A stretch of DNA of 64,000 nt from Methanospirillum lacunae (GCF_046195335.1 NZ_CP176093.1), one strand, 5' to 3'; positions 49,805-59,658 are shown, counted from the first letter of the stretch. Made by a program: numbers and translations. The notes: a model not told the origin generated them from the sequence alone.

Positions 49805-50461
49805 TTACCCGGGAATTGAAAACTTCCTTTCTATGGCATTAGCACCAAATGTCGTTATGGTCACGAGTGCCAGATACACGATTGCCAGGGCAAAAAACGT
49901 CTCATTGTATGCAAAATATTTTGTTGCAATAAGTTTCCCGGCACCGGTCAGTTCAATGACGGTGATCATGTATGCCAGCGATGAATACTTGATCAGGTAA
50001 ATAAACTCATTTGATATTCCCGGGATTGCTCTCCGAAGAGCCTGGGGGAGAACAACAAACCGGATTGCCTGGTTTCGCGTCATCCCAAGTGCCTTTGCAG
50101 CAGTAATCTGCCCTTCTTTCACAGAAAGGATTGCCCCTCTGACATATTCAGAATTGTAAGCACTGTTGCAGAGAATAAACCCGATGACTGATGCCACAAA
50201 TGGACTCAGGGTAATTCCATACGGTGGTAGTCCGAAATACAGAATAAACAACAATAAGAGGAGCGGGCAACCCTTGAAAAAGATGGTATACCCCTGAAAG
50301 ATTTTTGATACAACTTTTCCTCCATACACCCGGCCACATGCTATGATGATGCCAAGAGCAAACCCGATTGGTGCTGTTACTGCTATGAGGGAGAGAGTTA
50401 CAAGTAATCCGTTCCAGAAGGCAGGAGCAATAATGTCAACAAGGAAGGTAATCGAATCCAT
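49805..50461 (-). CDS. Polar amino-acid ABC transporter permease
   Basis: This 218-residue protein of the HisM/GlnP family has about five membrane helices and the coupling loop AAKALGMTRNQAIRFVVLPQALRRAIPG. It would pair with the second permease at 51221 to form the channel. It is the last gene of the minus-strand group, 5 bp after the ATPase gene. The substrate is probably an amino acid; which one cannot be told. Confidence 0.88.
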   Translation of the reverse strand: MDSITFLVDIIAPAFWNGLLVTLSLIAVTAPIGFALGIIIACGRVYGGKVVSKIFQGYTIFFKGCPLLLLLFILYFGLPPYGITLSPFVASVIGFILCNSAYNSEYVRGAILSVKEGQITAAKALGMTRNQAIRFVVLPQALRRAIPGISNEFIYLIKYSSLAYMITVIELTGAGKLIATKYFAYNETFFALAIVYLALVTITTFGANAIERKFSIPG

Positions 50462-50466
50462 GATCC

Positions 50467-51219
50467 CTACTGTGAAAACTCCCGAAACTGCCCGATGAAT
50501 GCCTTACACCGTTCAAACTTTGGATCATTCAAAAGGACCTGCGGACTTCCCTGCTCTTTAATGACTCCATGCTCCATGAACAGGATCTGGTTTGCAACAG
50601 AGCAGGCAAATCCCATCTCATGGGTAACAACCAGCATAGTCATACCATCAAGTGCAAGTTTTTTCATGACCTCAAGAACCTCACGGGTCAGTTCAGGATC
50701 TAGGGCACTCGTTGGTTCATCAAAAAGCATGACATCTGGATCCATGGCTAATGCACGAGCGATAGAAACACGCTGTGCCTGACCACCTGAAAGTTCAGCA
50801 GGAAAATGATCTGCCCATTCAGCCATACCCACCTGCTGAAGTTCTTTCATTGCCTTTGCTCTTGCATCCTTTGCATTCATCCCTTTGACTTTCAGGAGTG
50901 CAATCTCAACATTCCTGACCGCTGTGAGATGATCAAAGAGGAAGAAGTTCTGAAAAACCATCCCGATCTTCTGCCTGAAATGGTTGATCTGTGAGCCTGA
51001 ATGAGTGACCTCTTCTCCGTTCAGAAGCACTTTCCCGCTATCCGGAATGGTGAGTTGATTGATACACCGGAGAAGTGTACTCTTTCCTGTACCAGAAGGG
51101 CCGATAAAACAGATCGTCTCACCTTTTTTAACATTAAATGAGACACCCTTCAGGACTTCCGAGCTGCCGAAGGACTTGCGTATATCTTCGACCTTGAGAA
51201 TAAACTCTGATTCTGACAT
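50467..51219 (-). CDS. Polar amino-acid ABC transporter ATP-binding protein
   Basis: The 250-residue ATPase has Walker A GPSGTGKST, signature LSGGQAQRVSIARALAM, Walker B VMLFDEPTSALDPE and the switch histidine in VVTHEMGFA. It is of the GlnQ/HisP type. The start MSESEFILKVEDI at 51219 is chosen because it directly follows the upstream permease gene; the frame extends to 51297 inside that gene. It lies between the two permease genes. Confidence 0.9.
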   Translation of the reverse strand: MSESEFILKVEDIRKSFGSSEVLKGVSFNVKKGETICFIGPSGTGKSTLLRCINQLTIPDSGKVLLNGEEVTHSGSQINHFRQKIGMVFQNFFLFDHLTAVRNVEIALLKVKGMNAKDARAKAMKELQQVGMAEWADHFPAELSGGQAQRVSIARALAMDPDVMLFDEPTSALDPELTREVLEVMKKLALDGMTMLVVTHEMGFACSVANQILFMEHGVIKEQGSPQVLLNDPKFERCKAFIGQFREFSQ

Positions 51220-51220
51220 A

Positions 51221-51919
51221 TTATGATGAACTCCCCGGACCAAAACCAGGTATGGCGATCCGCTTTTCAAGTCTTTGGATAAGGTGGGTCCCGGCATAGC
51301 TGAGCAGGATAAACATCACAGCACAGGCGAGATAGATGGGCATCGTGACATAGGTCTGCGAAACAATCTGTGAAGATCGTGTAAGGAGCTCTGCAACACC
51401 TATTGCATAACATATTGACGACTCTGTCAGGATCTCAGGATATTCATTAGACCAGCCAGGCAGGGCAATCCGCATTGCCTGTGGTAGAATAATTGATCTG
51501 ATTGCCTGAGCTCTGCTCATCCCCAGAGATCGTGCAGCAGTCATCTGTCCTTCGGCTATCGACTGTATTGCACCTCTGAAGATCTGTGACTGATACGCAG
51601 CTCCTCGAAGGCCGAGCACCACAGCACCTACTACAAAAGCAGGAAGATCGAGGCCCAGCCCTGGAAAAATACCAAAATAGAAGAGAAACAGCAGAACCAG
51701 AACCGGAAGACCACGGAAAAACCAGACATATATTGAAATGACCGATCTGATGAGGTGTTTTCCATATACCTGCCCGAGTGCCATAGGAAGCCCCAGTATG
51801 ATTCCTATCAGCAGGGCAACTGCCACGAGACCAACCGTGATGAATATACCTGAAAGCAGATAGGGAAACCAGTCAATGAGAATTGTCAGTGGATCCACAA
51901 TTCCCCTCCAGAAATCCAT
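51221..51919 (-). CDS. Polar amino-acid ABC transporter permease
   Basis: This 232-residue membrane protein is a paralogue of the one at 49805, with coupling loop AARSLGMSRAQAIRSIILPQAMRIALPG. Its stop nearly touches the start of the ATPase gene, so translation is coupled. It lies 95 bp downstream of the binding-protein gene on the same strand. Having two different permeases suggests a heterodimer. Confidence 0.88.
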   Translation of the reverse strand: MDFWRGIVDPLTILIDWFPYLLSGIFITVGLVAVALLIGIILGLPMALGQVYGKHLIRSVISIYVWFFRGLPVLVLLFLFYFGIFPGLGLDLPAFVVGAVVLGLRGAAYQSQIFRGAIQSIAEGQMTAARSLGMSRAQAIRSIILPQAMRIALPGWSNEYPEILTESSICYAIGVAELLTRSSQIVSQTYVTMPIYLACAVMFILLSYAGTHLIQRLEKRIAIPGFGPGSSS

Positions 51920-52014
51920 ATCATTAGAGGTGAAATATCCGCAGGATTCTGCATGTCACATATGAACATAAGAGGATTCAAAATAGTGTATGTGTTCAAA
52001 AGAGATGAAATGAG

Positions 52015-52827
52015 TTATTCCATCTTGTACTTCTTCTTTAGTGCTGCCCAGTCCGGAGACTCATGGAGCAGGTCTAATCCTTTGTTTATGGTGTTCAGCA
52101 GTTCGGTGTCATCTTTTCGGATAGCAACTCCGTACTCTTCACCGGTATCAATCTCACCAACCAGGTGCAGTGGCTTGTCAGCGATGGCATCCAGCATTGG
52201 TGGACGGTCATAGATTGCAAAGTCAATGCGTTTATTCTGGAGATCGGTTGCAGCCAGTGGGAAGTTGTCATAAGTGACAAGCTGATCAGCCTGGATAACA
52301 CTCTTATTAACGAGGTTCTCTTCTACCCAGAATGCTCCGGTAGTTCCACGCTGTGCTCCGATTTTTCCTTTCCCTGCCTTAAAGTCATCAAGTGTGAGTG
52401 TACTGTCATTGTGAACAGCAACTGACTGATTTACTTTATAGTACGGCTTGCTGAAGTTTACCTGCTGCTTGCGCTCATCGGTGATGGTCATTCCGGAGTA
52501 GACCATGTCGATCTTCTTGGCATTCAGGGCAGGAATGATTCCATCCCATGCGATAGGCTGGATCTTTACATTAAATCCAAGTTTGTTTCCTATCCACTGG
52601 ATTGACTCAACATCAAATCCCTGGGCAGTTCCGTTTTTGTCAATAAAACTATACGGTGGGTATTCTCCATCTATGCCCACGATATATGTCTTCTTCTGGT
52701 CAGTAGATGCATTATCTGCACTTTTTACAGATTTATCAGCGGTATTGGTACTTTGAGTACATCCGCAAAAACAGACTGCACCAACTACTATAAAAATAAC
52801 CAGGATTGAAATGATTCTCCTATCCAT
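52015..52827 (-). CDS. Amino-acid-binding lipoprotein of the ABC importer
   Basis: This 270-residue protein has a lipoprotein signal (ISILVIFIVVGAVCFCGC) and the SBP_bac_3 fold: YIVGIDGEYPPYSFIDKNG, GFDVESIQWIG, DMVYSGMTITDERK, and GAQRGTTGAFWVEENL. It starts at 52827 (MDRRI), the frame continues upstream to 52848. It is the first gene of the operon with the two permeases and the ATPase. It is about half identical by eye to the divergent protein at 52993. Confidence 0.9.
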   Translation of the reverse strand: MDRRIISILVIFIVVGAVCFCGCTQSTNTADKSVKSADNASTDQKKTYIVGIDGEYPPYSFIDKNGTAQGFDVESIQWIGNKLGFNVKIQPIAWDGIIPALNAKKIDMVYSGMTITDERKQQVNFSKPYYKVNQSVAVHNDSTLTLDDFKAGKGKIGAQRGTTGAFWVEENLVNKSVIQADQLVTYDNFPLAATDLQNKRIDFAIYDRPPMLDAIADKPLHLVGEIDTGEEYGVAIRKDDTELLNTINKGLDLLHESPDWAALKKKYKME

Positions 52828-52889
52828 CGAAGATTGTTTGATCGGCACTGTAATAGAAATTGTGATCTATGATGCACCTGTGATAGCAG

Positions 52890-52906
52890 GTCCTATATAT
52901 AAAATA
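52890..52906 (+). promoter_or_regulatory. Promoter of the divergent binding-protein gene
   Basis: CCTATATATAAAATATG contains a strong TATA box about 95 bp ahead of the ATG at 52993. The gap between the two divergent binding-protein genes is 165 bp and probably serves both. Confidence 0.45.
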
Positions 52907-52992
52907 TGTTATGAGATTTCGAGAGGAAACTATCTCCACGTATTTTGCGCAGGTAATAATTACATGTCTGGGTTTCCTATCTTCTCAATATC

Positions 52993-53805
52993 ATGAAAGG
53001 TGTGTTGATATCTCTGGCATGTCTGGGTCTTATCCTCCTGCTTCTTACAGCAGGATGTACCTCTTCAACCCAGTCCGGGGTTCAGGAAAAGAAAGTATCC
53101 TCTGACAATACCTCTCCGGGAACAAAACAGGTCTACCGTGTTGGAATTGATCCGGTGTATCCTCCGTTTACGATGATGAGTGAAAAGGGTGAGCCAACCG
53201 GATTTGATGTTGAATCACTCAAATGGATCGCCAAAGATCAGGGATTTGAGGCTGAGTTTCAGGGAATTGCATGGGATGGAATCATTCCGGCCCTGAATGC
53301 AAACAAGATTGATATGGTCTATGCTGGTATGACCATTACTGATGAGCGGAAAGAGAAAGTAGATTTCAGCAAGCCATACTGGACCGTAAACCAGACGGTT
53401 GTTACCAAACAGGGATCACCGATCACTATGGACCAGGTAAAAAGTGGAAAAGCAACCATCGGTACCCAGAGGGGATGTACTGCAGCCATCTGGGTCGAGG
53501 ATAACCTTGTGAATAAGAGCCTCATGTCTGCTGATAACCTGAAACAGTACGACAATACTCCCCTTGCAGTAGAAGACCTGGTAGCAGGAAGAACTGATGC
53601 GGTGATTTACGACAGCACGGTCATAAATGATATCATCGAAGGAAAACCTGTTCAGAAGATTGGCTCAATTGAGACAAATGAACAGTTTGGTATCGCAGTC
53701 CGCAAGTCTGATGCTGAACTGCTTAAGAAACTGAACACAGGTCTTGATCACCTCATGGCTTCTCCTGACTGGAAGGCCCTGGTTCAGAAGTACAAGATGG
53801 AATAA
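52993..53805 (+). CDS. Second amino-acid-binding lipoprotein
   Basis: The 270-residue protein has a lipoprotein signal ending LLLLTAGCTSS and the same SBP_bac_3 fold as its divergent neighbour: YRVGIDPVYPPFTMMSEKG, GFDVESLKWIA, DMVYAGMTITDERK and GTQRGCTAAIWVEDNL. It may deliver another ligand to the same transporter. Ligand-contact residues differ between the two (YSFIDKNG against FTMMSEKG). T tracts at 53817-53834 follow as terminator. Confidence 0.9.
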   Translation: MKGVLISLACLGLILLLLTAGCTSSTQSGVQEKKVSSDNTSPGTKQVYRVGIDPVYPPFTMMSEKGEPTGFDVESLKWIAKDQGFEAEFQGIAWDGIIPALNANKIDMVYAGMTITDERKEKVDFSKPYWTVNQTVVTKQGSPITMDQVKSGKATIGTQRGCTAAIWVEDNLVNKSLMSADNLKQYDNTPLAVEDLVAGRTDAVIYDSTVINDIIEGKPVQKIGSIETNEQFGIAVRKSDAELLKKLNTGLDHLMASPDWKALVQKYKME

Positions 53806-53814
53806 TATTCCGTA

Positions 53815-53835
53815 CCTTTTTTAATTCTTTTTTTA
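53815..53835 (+). terminator. T-tract terminator
   Basis: CTTTTTTTAATTCTTTTTTT lies 10-30 bp after the stop of the binding-protein gene, before the tex start. Confidence 0.5.
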
Positions 53836-53862
53836 GCGATCTGTTTTCAGGATAGCACTCCT

Positions 53863-56070
53863 ATGTGTTTAGAATTATCAGGCAGGAAGATGGGGGAAGT
53901 AGGCGAAATATCTCAGTCAGTTCATCACACCTGGAGGATACATGAACTGGTCGGAGCAGCTCTTGGAATACCGGTAAGGCAGGCAGCAGCCTGTATCGAT
54001 CTGCTCGACAGCGGGGCAACTGTTCCTTTCATAGCGCGATACCGGAAAGAGGCAACAGGTTCTCTTGACGACGGGATGATCTTCTCACTGGCGACACATC
54101 TTGAGAGGATCAGAAAGCTGGAAGAACGCAGGGACGTTATTCTCACAAAAATATCAGAACTCGGACGTCTCACTCCTGATCTTAAGCAGAATATTCTTGA
54201 GGCAGGAACCCTTGCAGAGCTCGAAGATCTTTATCTCCCCTATAAACCCAGGAGAAAAACCCGGGCTGATCGGGCACGTGAACAGGGACTTCAGCCGCTT
54301 GCAGATCTTCTTCTTACGCAGGATGCACGAATCGATCCTCTCACAGAAGCTTCACGGTTTATCAACCCTGATCTGGAAGTTCTGACAGCACAGGCCGCAC
54401 TCGCCGGTGCTGAAGATATCATTGCCGGAGATGTGAGCGAAGATCCACTGGTCCGCCAGAATGTCCGTGAAGTTTTCAAAAAATCATCACGTCTGGATGT
54501 TTCAGCAGCACGGGGAACCGGTGGTGATGCAGGAAAATGGAGAGAATACGTTGGTACATCTGAATCGGCGAGTTCAATCCCGTCCCATCGTGTTCTGGCA
54601 ATCTTCAGGGGTGAAGAGGAAGGTCTTCTCTCTGCAAAGATAGGTCCTGATCCGAAAACCGGCATCAGTCTGATAGCAGATCAATATCTTTCAGGTTCCG
54701 GCCCCGCTGTTGAATGTGTTATGGATGCTCTGACTGACGGGTATCATCGCCTCCTGGCTCCTTCATTAGAACGTGAACTTCGAAATGAACTCAAGGAACG
54801 TGCAGATGAAGAAGCAGCACGGGTTTTTGCATCAAACCTGCGTGCTCTAATCCGGTCTCCTCCTCTTGGTTCGAAAAGAGTGCTGGCAATAGATCCCGGG
54901 TTTCGAACCGGGTGCAAGGTTATTGTCCTGAATGCAGAAGGACTCCCCCTTGAGACTGCAACGATTTTTCCTCATGACCCAAGGCCTGATCCATCCGGAT
55001 CAGCACACACTATTCGTGATCTGGTAAACAGGCATCAGGTCCAGGTCATTGCAGTCGGTGACGGGACTGCAGGGAGAGAGACATGGCAGTTTATCAGAAA
55101 TCTTGGCCTGTCTGAAGAAATATCCGTGGTTTCTGTCTACGAGCAGGGAGCTTCTATCTACTCTGCATCAGAACTTGGCAGAATGGAACTGCCTGATATG
55201 GATGTTACCATGCGTGGAGCAGTCTCTATCGGCAGGCGACTCCTGGACCCGCTTGCTGAAATGGTCAAGATTGAACCGTGTTCCATCGGTGTCGGTCAGT
55301 ATCAGCATGATATCGATCCTGATATGCTCAAGGCACGACTTGAAGAAATCGTGAAATCGGTAGTCAACGAGGTTGGAGTTGACCTCAATTCTGCCTCACC
55401 CTCACTATTATCATATGTATCTGGCCTGAATCCAAGGCTTGCACAGGAAATTGTCAGGCACCGTGAAAAGAATGGCCCCTTCACAAGTCGCGAAGAGATC
55501 AAACTCGTAAAGGGTATTGGAGAGAAAACCTTTGAACAGGCTGCAGGTTTTCTCCGGATTCGTGATGGAATAAACCCCCTTGATAACACCGGAGTTCATC
55601 CTGAGCGATATCCCCTGGTGGCAGATATGGCAGCACGTATCAATGCGAAACCCGGAGACCTTATCGGCAACGAATCACTAGTCAGACAGATAGATCTGGA
55701 ATCATTTGTCTCTGATACCTGTGGAATTCCGACCCTGCATGATATCTGCGAGGAGCTCATCCGTCCTGGCCGGGATCCGAGGGGTGTATTTGAACCTCCG
55801 GTGTATGCTGATCAGGTCACCACGTTTGAAGATCTTAAAGAAGGTATGATGCTTGATGGTGTCATAACAAACGTAACCAAATTTGGTGCTTTTGTCAACA
55901 TTGGATTATCAGAAAGCGGCCTCGTGCACATCAGTGAACTTGCCGATCAGTATGTCCAGGACCCGGCTGATGTGGTTACCATCCGCCAGCGAGTCAGGGT
56001 GAAAGTGATTGGGATTGACAGTCAGAGGCGACGTATCTCTCTCTCAATAAAGCAGGCAGGTTCCGGATAA
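53863..56070 (+). CDS. tex: Tex family RNA-binding/transcription accessory protein
   Basis: This 735-residue protein has the Tex layout: N-terminal helix-rich region with FIARYRKEATGSLDD, a YqgF-like RNase H fold (VLAIDPGFRTGCKVIVLN), helix-hairpin-helix pairs (NPRLAQEIVRHREKNG, LVKGIGEKTFEQAAGFLRI) and a C-terminal S1 domain (GMMLDGVITNVTKFGAFVNIGL). Tex is common in bacteria and scattered in archaea, so horizontal transfer is likely. The start may be 53863 or the methionine at 53890. Function in archaea is not known. Confidence 0.92.
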   Translation: MCLELSGRKMGEVGEISQSVHHTWRIHELVGAALGIPVRQAAACIDLLDSGATVPFIARYRKEATGSLDDGMIFSLATHLERIRKLEERRDVILTKISELGRLTPDLKQNILEAGTLAELEDLYLPYKPRRKTRADRAREQGLQPLADLLLTQDARIDPLTEASRFINPDLEVLTAQAALAGAEDIIAGDVSEDPLVRQNVREVFKKSSRLDVSAARGTGGDAGKWREYVGTSESASSIPSHRVLAIFRGEEEGLLSAKIGPDPKTGISLIADQYLSGSGPAVECVMDALTDGYHRLLAPSLERELRNELKERADEEAARVFASNLRALIRSPPLGSKRVLAIDPGFRTGCKVIVLNAEGLPLETATIFPHDPRPDPSGSAHTIRDLVNRHQVQVIAVGDGTAGRETWQFIRNLGLSEEISVVSVYEQGASIYSASELGRMELPDMDVTMRGAVSIGRRLLDPLAEMVKIEPCSIGVGQYQHDIDPDMLKARLEEIVKSVVNEVGVDLNSASPSLLSYVSGLNPRLAQEIVRHREKNGPFTSREEIKLVKGIGEKTFEQAAGFLRIRDGINPLDNTGVHPERYPLVADMAARINAKPGDLIGNESLVRQIDLESFVSDTCGIPTLHDICEELIRPGRDPRGVFEPPVYADQVTTFEDLKEGMMLDGVITNVTKFGAFVNIGLSESGLVHISELADQYVQDPADVVTIRQRVRVKVIGIDSQRRRISLSIKQAGSG

Positions 56071-56116
56071 TTAATGATTTTTATTGTGGATGTTGTTTCA
56101 TCCCGATGGAGATATT

Positions 56117-57238
56117 GTGAGTTCTATCTCTTCTGATCGAATTCCCATTATCTACGCAATCCTTTCAGCGGTTTTGTTTGGTAGTTGTGCACCGATGACA
56201 AAATACTTCATCGGAACAACCGAACCGGTCATGCTGGCTGCTCTCTTTTATTGTGGAAGCGGAACCGGAATGTTGGTTCTGATCCTGGGAAGAGCAATTA
56301 TCCGTGGAGGTTCAACTGCCGGTGAAGCACCACTCACTCGGTCTGATGCTCCATATCTGGCAGGAATGGCGATCTTTGGTGGAGTGCTTGCCCCGGTGAC
56401 GCTGATGTACTCCATGATGATCACTCCTGCGGCAACAGGCTCTCTTCTGTTAAATTTTGAACCTGTTGCTACCGGATTCTTTGCCGCATTTCTGTTTCAT
56501 GAAGCAGTAGGCAGAAGAATATGGATTGCCATGGGGCTCATAACCGGTTCCTGCCTCATACTGAGTCTGGACCCTGCAGGTGAGTTTGGTGTTTCAGTTG
56601 GATCGGTTGGGGTGCTAATCGCCTGTCTTTTCTGGGCTATTGATAATAATATCAGCAGGCAGGTATCAGGTCGTGACCCGCTCTCTGCAATCCTCGTGAA
56701 AGGGTATGGGGCCGGGATAATCTCACTGGCAATTGCTTTTTTCATCGGTGAATCCCTCCCGAGAATTGTGGATATTCCAGTCTGTATGGTTGTTGGCTTT
56801 TTTAGCTTTGGAGGCCTTGCAAGTGTATTCTTCCTGCTTGCCCTTCGGTCCATAGGAACTGCCAGGACCGGATTATTCCTGGCACTCTCCCCGTTTTTCG
56901 GAGTCTTCTTCTCATTTCTTCTCTTTGCAGAAACTCCACAGATGCTCTTTCTGGTAGCTTTTCCTGTCATGGTTCTTGGAACATGGCTGCTTGTATCAGA
57001 GAAGCATTCACATCTCCATTATCATCCTCCCCTTGTGCACAATCATCGTCACCGTCATGATGATCTTCATCATGACCATCAGCATGCAAAAAATGCTCCT
57101 CCCCTTTCCCGATCAGGTGAGCATACCCATCCCCACTCTCATGAAGCAGTATCTCATGAACATCAGCACAGACCTGACCTCCATCACCGGCATGACCACC
57201 GGGATCCCTGCAGCAAAGAGATAACCTCACGTGAGTAG
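56117..57238 (+). CDS. DMT/EamA family exporter with a histidine-rich tail
   Basis: The protein of about 373 residues has ten membrane helices in two EamA halves (for example AILSAVLFGSCAPMTKYF and GSLLLNFEPVATGFFAAFLFHEA). The last 70 residues are a cytoplasmic or external tail very rich in His and Asp, such as HNHRHRHDDLHHDHQH. This suggests binding of Zn, Ni or Co. A GTG at 56117 with GGAG 6 bp upstream is preferred over the TTG at 56084. The end overlaps the agu gene by 8 bp. Confidence 0.8.
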   Translation: MSSISSDRIPIIYAILSAVLFGSCAPMTKYFIGTTEPVMLAALFYCGSGTGMLVLILGRAIIRGGSTAGEAPLTRSDAPYLAGMAIFGGVLAPVTLMYSMMITPAATGSLLLNFEPVATGFFAAFLFHEAVGRRIWIAMGLITGSCLILSLDPAGEFGVSVGSVGVLIACLFWAIDNNISRQVSGRDPLSAILVKGYGAGIISLAIAFFIGESLPRIVDIPVCMVVGFFSFGGLASVFFLLALRSIGTARTGLFLALSPFFGVFFSFLLFAETPQMLFLVAFPVMVLGTWLLVSEKHSHLHYHPPLVHNHRHRHDDLHHDHQHAKNAPPLSRSGEHTHPHSHEAVSHEHQHRPDLHHRHDHRDPCSKEITSRE

Positions 57239-59210
57239 TATGATCGAAGAAGAAATGGAGAGCCGTCTTGTTATGCTTGGTCTTATCCAGGCATCAGCAT
57301 CCCAGGATCCTGATGAGAATCTCAGGAAGATGACCGGTAAGGTATCAGATGCTATCTCTTCAGGGGCCAGGATTATCTGTCTTCCTGAGCTCTACCGCAC
57401 ACAATATTTCCCGCAATATATCGGGAAAGATGCGGGAATGCTCGCAGAGACGATTCCCGGTGAGTCAACCCGGGTGTTCTCAGAACTGGCAAAACAGCAT
57501 GAAGTCGTGATTATCGTTCCGATCTTTGAGTATACAAAGACCAAAGAGTATCGAAATGCAGCGGTTATCATCGATGTAGATGGGTCTGTCTCTCCTCCGT
57601 ACTACAAAGTCCATGTCCCCCAGGATCCCTCTTTCTTTGAGAAAGGATATTTTGCAGAGGGGAATGAATTCAGAGTGGTTGATACCAGGTTTGGAAAGAT
57701 TGCCGTTCTGATATGTTATGATCAGTGGTTCCCTGAAGCTGCCCGTGCTGTTGCTCTTGCCGGAGCAGAGATCATCTTTTACCCCACCGCTATTGGCGAT
57801 ATCCTGGATGCTTGTCCGGTTGAAGGAGAATGGCAGGATTCGTGGGAGACAATCCAGCGGAGTCATGCTATTGCAAATAGTGTGCACGTCGCAGCAGTAA
57901 ACAGGGTGGGAACAGAGGACAAAGTAAAATTTTTCGGTGGTTCGTTTGTTGCAGATGCGTTTGGGTCAATCCTTGCACGGGCCGGTTCAGAAGAAGAGAT
58001 CCTGCTCACGACGATCGATCTCTCAATGAACAGGATCGTTTCTGACTCCTGGGGTTTTATCAGGAACAGGCGTCCTGAAACCTACGGTTCGCTCTGTACA
58101 CCTATCCGCGGAGATGGACCCGAACAGATCTCTCCAGCACTTGGAGATACCCCACGGAATCGGGGATTTCACATGCCTGCCGAATGGGAACATCATGAGG
58201 CGGTATGGATCTCATGGCCGCACAATATCCTGACATTTCCTTTCATTGAAGCGGTAGAAGAAAGTTATATCCTGTTTATCAGGGCAGTTCATATCTCTGA
58301 AAGAATCTGCATGTTTGTGCCTGAAGGAGATGCAAAACAGCGGATAGAACATCTCCTGTTCGATGCCGGCGTTGACATGAACAGGATAACGCTGTTTCCT
58401 GCCTCTTACTCTGATGTGTGGATACGGGACTACGGCCCGACATTTCTTGTAAACCGCGGAGAGTTACAGGTGGCAATGGTCAGATGGATCTTCAATGCCT
58501 GGGGAGACAAATACGATGAACTTCTTGTAGACGGAGCGGTTCCAGGGTTCATGAACGATATTCTGCATCTTCCGGTTTTTAGCCCCGGGATTGTGCTAGA
58601 GGGAGGTTCCATCGATGTGAACGGAAGAGGAACTGTTCTGACCACACATTCCTGTCTCTTGAATCCAAACCGGAATCCCTCACTTTCCCAGGAAGAGATA
58701 GAGCAGTATCTGCTGGAATACCTGGGAGCAGTCAAGGTGATCTGGCTGGGTGATGGTGTGGCTGGTGACGATACTGACGGGCACATCGATGATATCGCCC
58801 GGTTTGTTGATCCGTGCACCGTCCTCTGTGCTGTAGAAGAGGATCCTGATGATGAGAACTATGCAGCACTACAGGAAAATTATCAGATACTCTGCAATGA
58901 GACAGATCAGGATGGAAATCCACTTACCGTGATACCCCTCCCGATGCCACAGATGGTGTCAGGAGAGGAAGGCAGGTATCCGGCAAGTTATACGAATTTT
59001 TATATTGGCAATTCAGTGGTGATTGTTCCGGTGTTTGGTGATCCGGGAGATGAAGTTGCATGCAACATCATTCGTCAGGTGTTTCCTGATCGTGAGATTA
59101 TTGGGATCAATGCCCGTGCCATGATCGAAGGGTATGGTACCTTTCATTGTGCAACCCAGCAGCAGCCCTGCCCATACCCGTCAGGGTGGCGAAAAGTTCA
59201 AGATTATTGA
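57231..59210 (+). CDS. aguBA: Fused N-carbamoylputrescine amidase and agmatine deiminase
   Basis: Residues 1 to about 295 are a nitrilase-type amidase with Glu53 (CLPELY), Lys126 (YYKVHVPQD) and Cys162 (LICYDQWFPEA), typical of AguB. From about residue 310 comes a complete agmatine deiminase (PAEWEHHEAVWISWPHN, LEGGSIDVNGRGTVLTTHSC, GDGVAGDDTDGHIDD), with its catalytic Cys near 640 in FHCATQQQP. Together they convert agmatine to putrescine, releasing ammonia and CO2. In bacteria they are separate genes. GTG 57231 or ATG 57240 are possible starts. Confidence 0.9.
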   Translation: MSSMIEEEMESRLVMLGLIQASASQDPDENLRKMTGKVSDAISSGARIICLPELYRTQYFPQYIGKDAGMLAETIPGESTRVFSELAKQHEVVIIVPIFEYTKTKEYRNAAVIIDVDGSVSPPYYKVHVPQDPSFFEKGYFAEGNEFRVVDTRFGKIAVLICYDQWFPEAARAVALAGAEIIFYPTAIGDILDACPVEGEWQDSWETIQRSHAIANSVHVAAVNRVGTEDKVKFFGGSFVADAFGSILARAGSEEEILLTTIDLSMNRIVSDSWGFIRNRRPETYGSLCTPIRGDGPEQISPALGDTPRNRGFHMPAEWEHHEAVWISWPHNILTFPFIEAVEESYILFIRAVHISERICMFVPEGDAKQRIEHLLFDAGVDMNRITLFPASYSDVWIRDYGPTFLVNRGELQVAMVRWIFNAWGDKYDELLVDGAVPGFMNDILHLPVFSPGIVLEGGSIDVNGRGTVLTTHSCLLNPNRNPSLSQEEIEQYLLEYLGAVKVIWLGDGVAGDDTDGHIDDIARFVDPCTVLCAVEEDPDDENYAALQENYQILCNETDQDGNPLTVIPLPMPQMVSGEEGRYPASYTNFYIGNSVVIVPVFGDPGDEVACNIIRQVFPDREIIGINARAMIEGYGTFHCATQQQPCPYPSGWRKVQDY

Positions 59211-59234
59211 ACTCAAACCACCTGCCGGGAATAT

Positions 59235-59543
59235 ATGGCCGGGTTAATAAGTGAGTTTCTGGAATTTTTGAAGGAATACAAGGTTGTTGCACTTGCTGTT
59301 GCATTCATCATGGGTGTTGCTGCAACGAGTCTTGTCAAGTCCCTGGTAGACAATATCATCATGCCCTTTGTGGGTGTCTTAGTTCCTTCCGGTGACTGGA
59401 AGGAAGCAACCTTCAACCTCGGACCTGTTCACCTTGGTATTGGTCCGTTTGCGGCAGAATGTATCAACTTCATTGTCATTGCATTTGTGGTCTTTATAAT
59501 TGCGAAGTATGTAATGAAAGAAGAAAAAGTTCAGAAGAAGTGA
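59235..59543 (+). CDS. mscL: Large-conductance mechanosensitive channel
   Basis: The 102-residue protein has two membrane helices and the MscL pattern EFLKEYKVVALAVAFIMGVAATSLVKSLVDN, then IIMPFVGVL and a second helix CINFIVIAFVVFIIAKY, ending in a charged tail. It releases solutes on sudden osmotic down-shock. It starts 24 bp after the agu gene, so it may be read on the same transcript. It is shorter than most bacterial MscL proteins (about 135) because the periplasmic loop is short. Confidence 0.9.
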   Translation: MAGLISEFLEFLKEYKVVALAVAFIMGVAATSLVKSLVDNIIMPFVGVLVPSGDWKEATFNLGPVHLGIGPFAAECINFIVIAFVVFIIAKYVMKEEKVQKK

Positions 59544-59658
59544 GTTATGGACATTCATTCTTATTATGGGTTCATATCACCTCTGCTATTCAGGCCCTAG
59601 GATATGAATTTCGAACATTGACAGGCTCGGTTTATTTTATATAGGTTGATGCCGGAGG

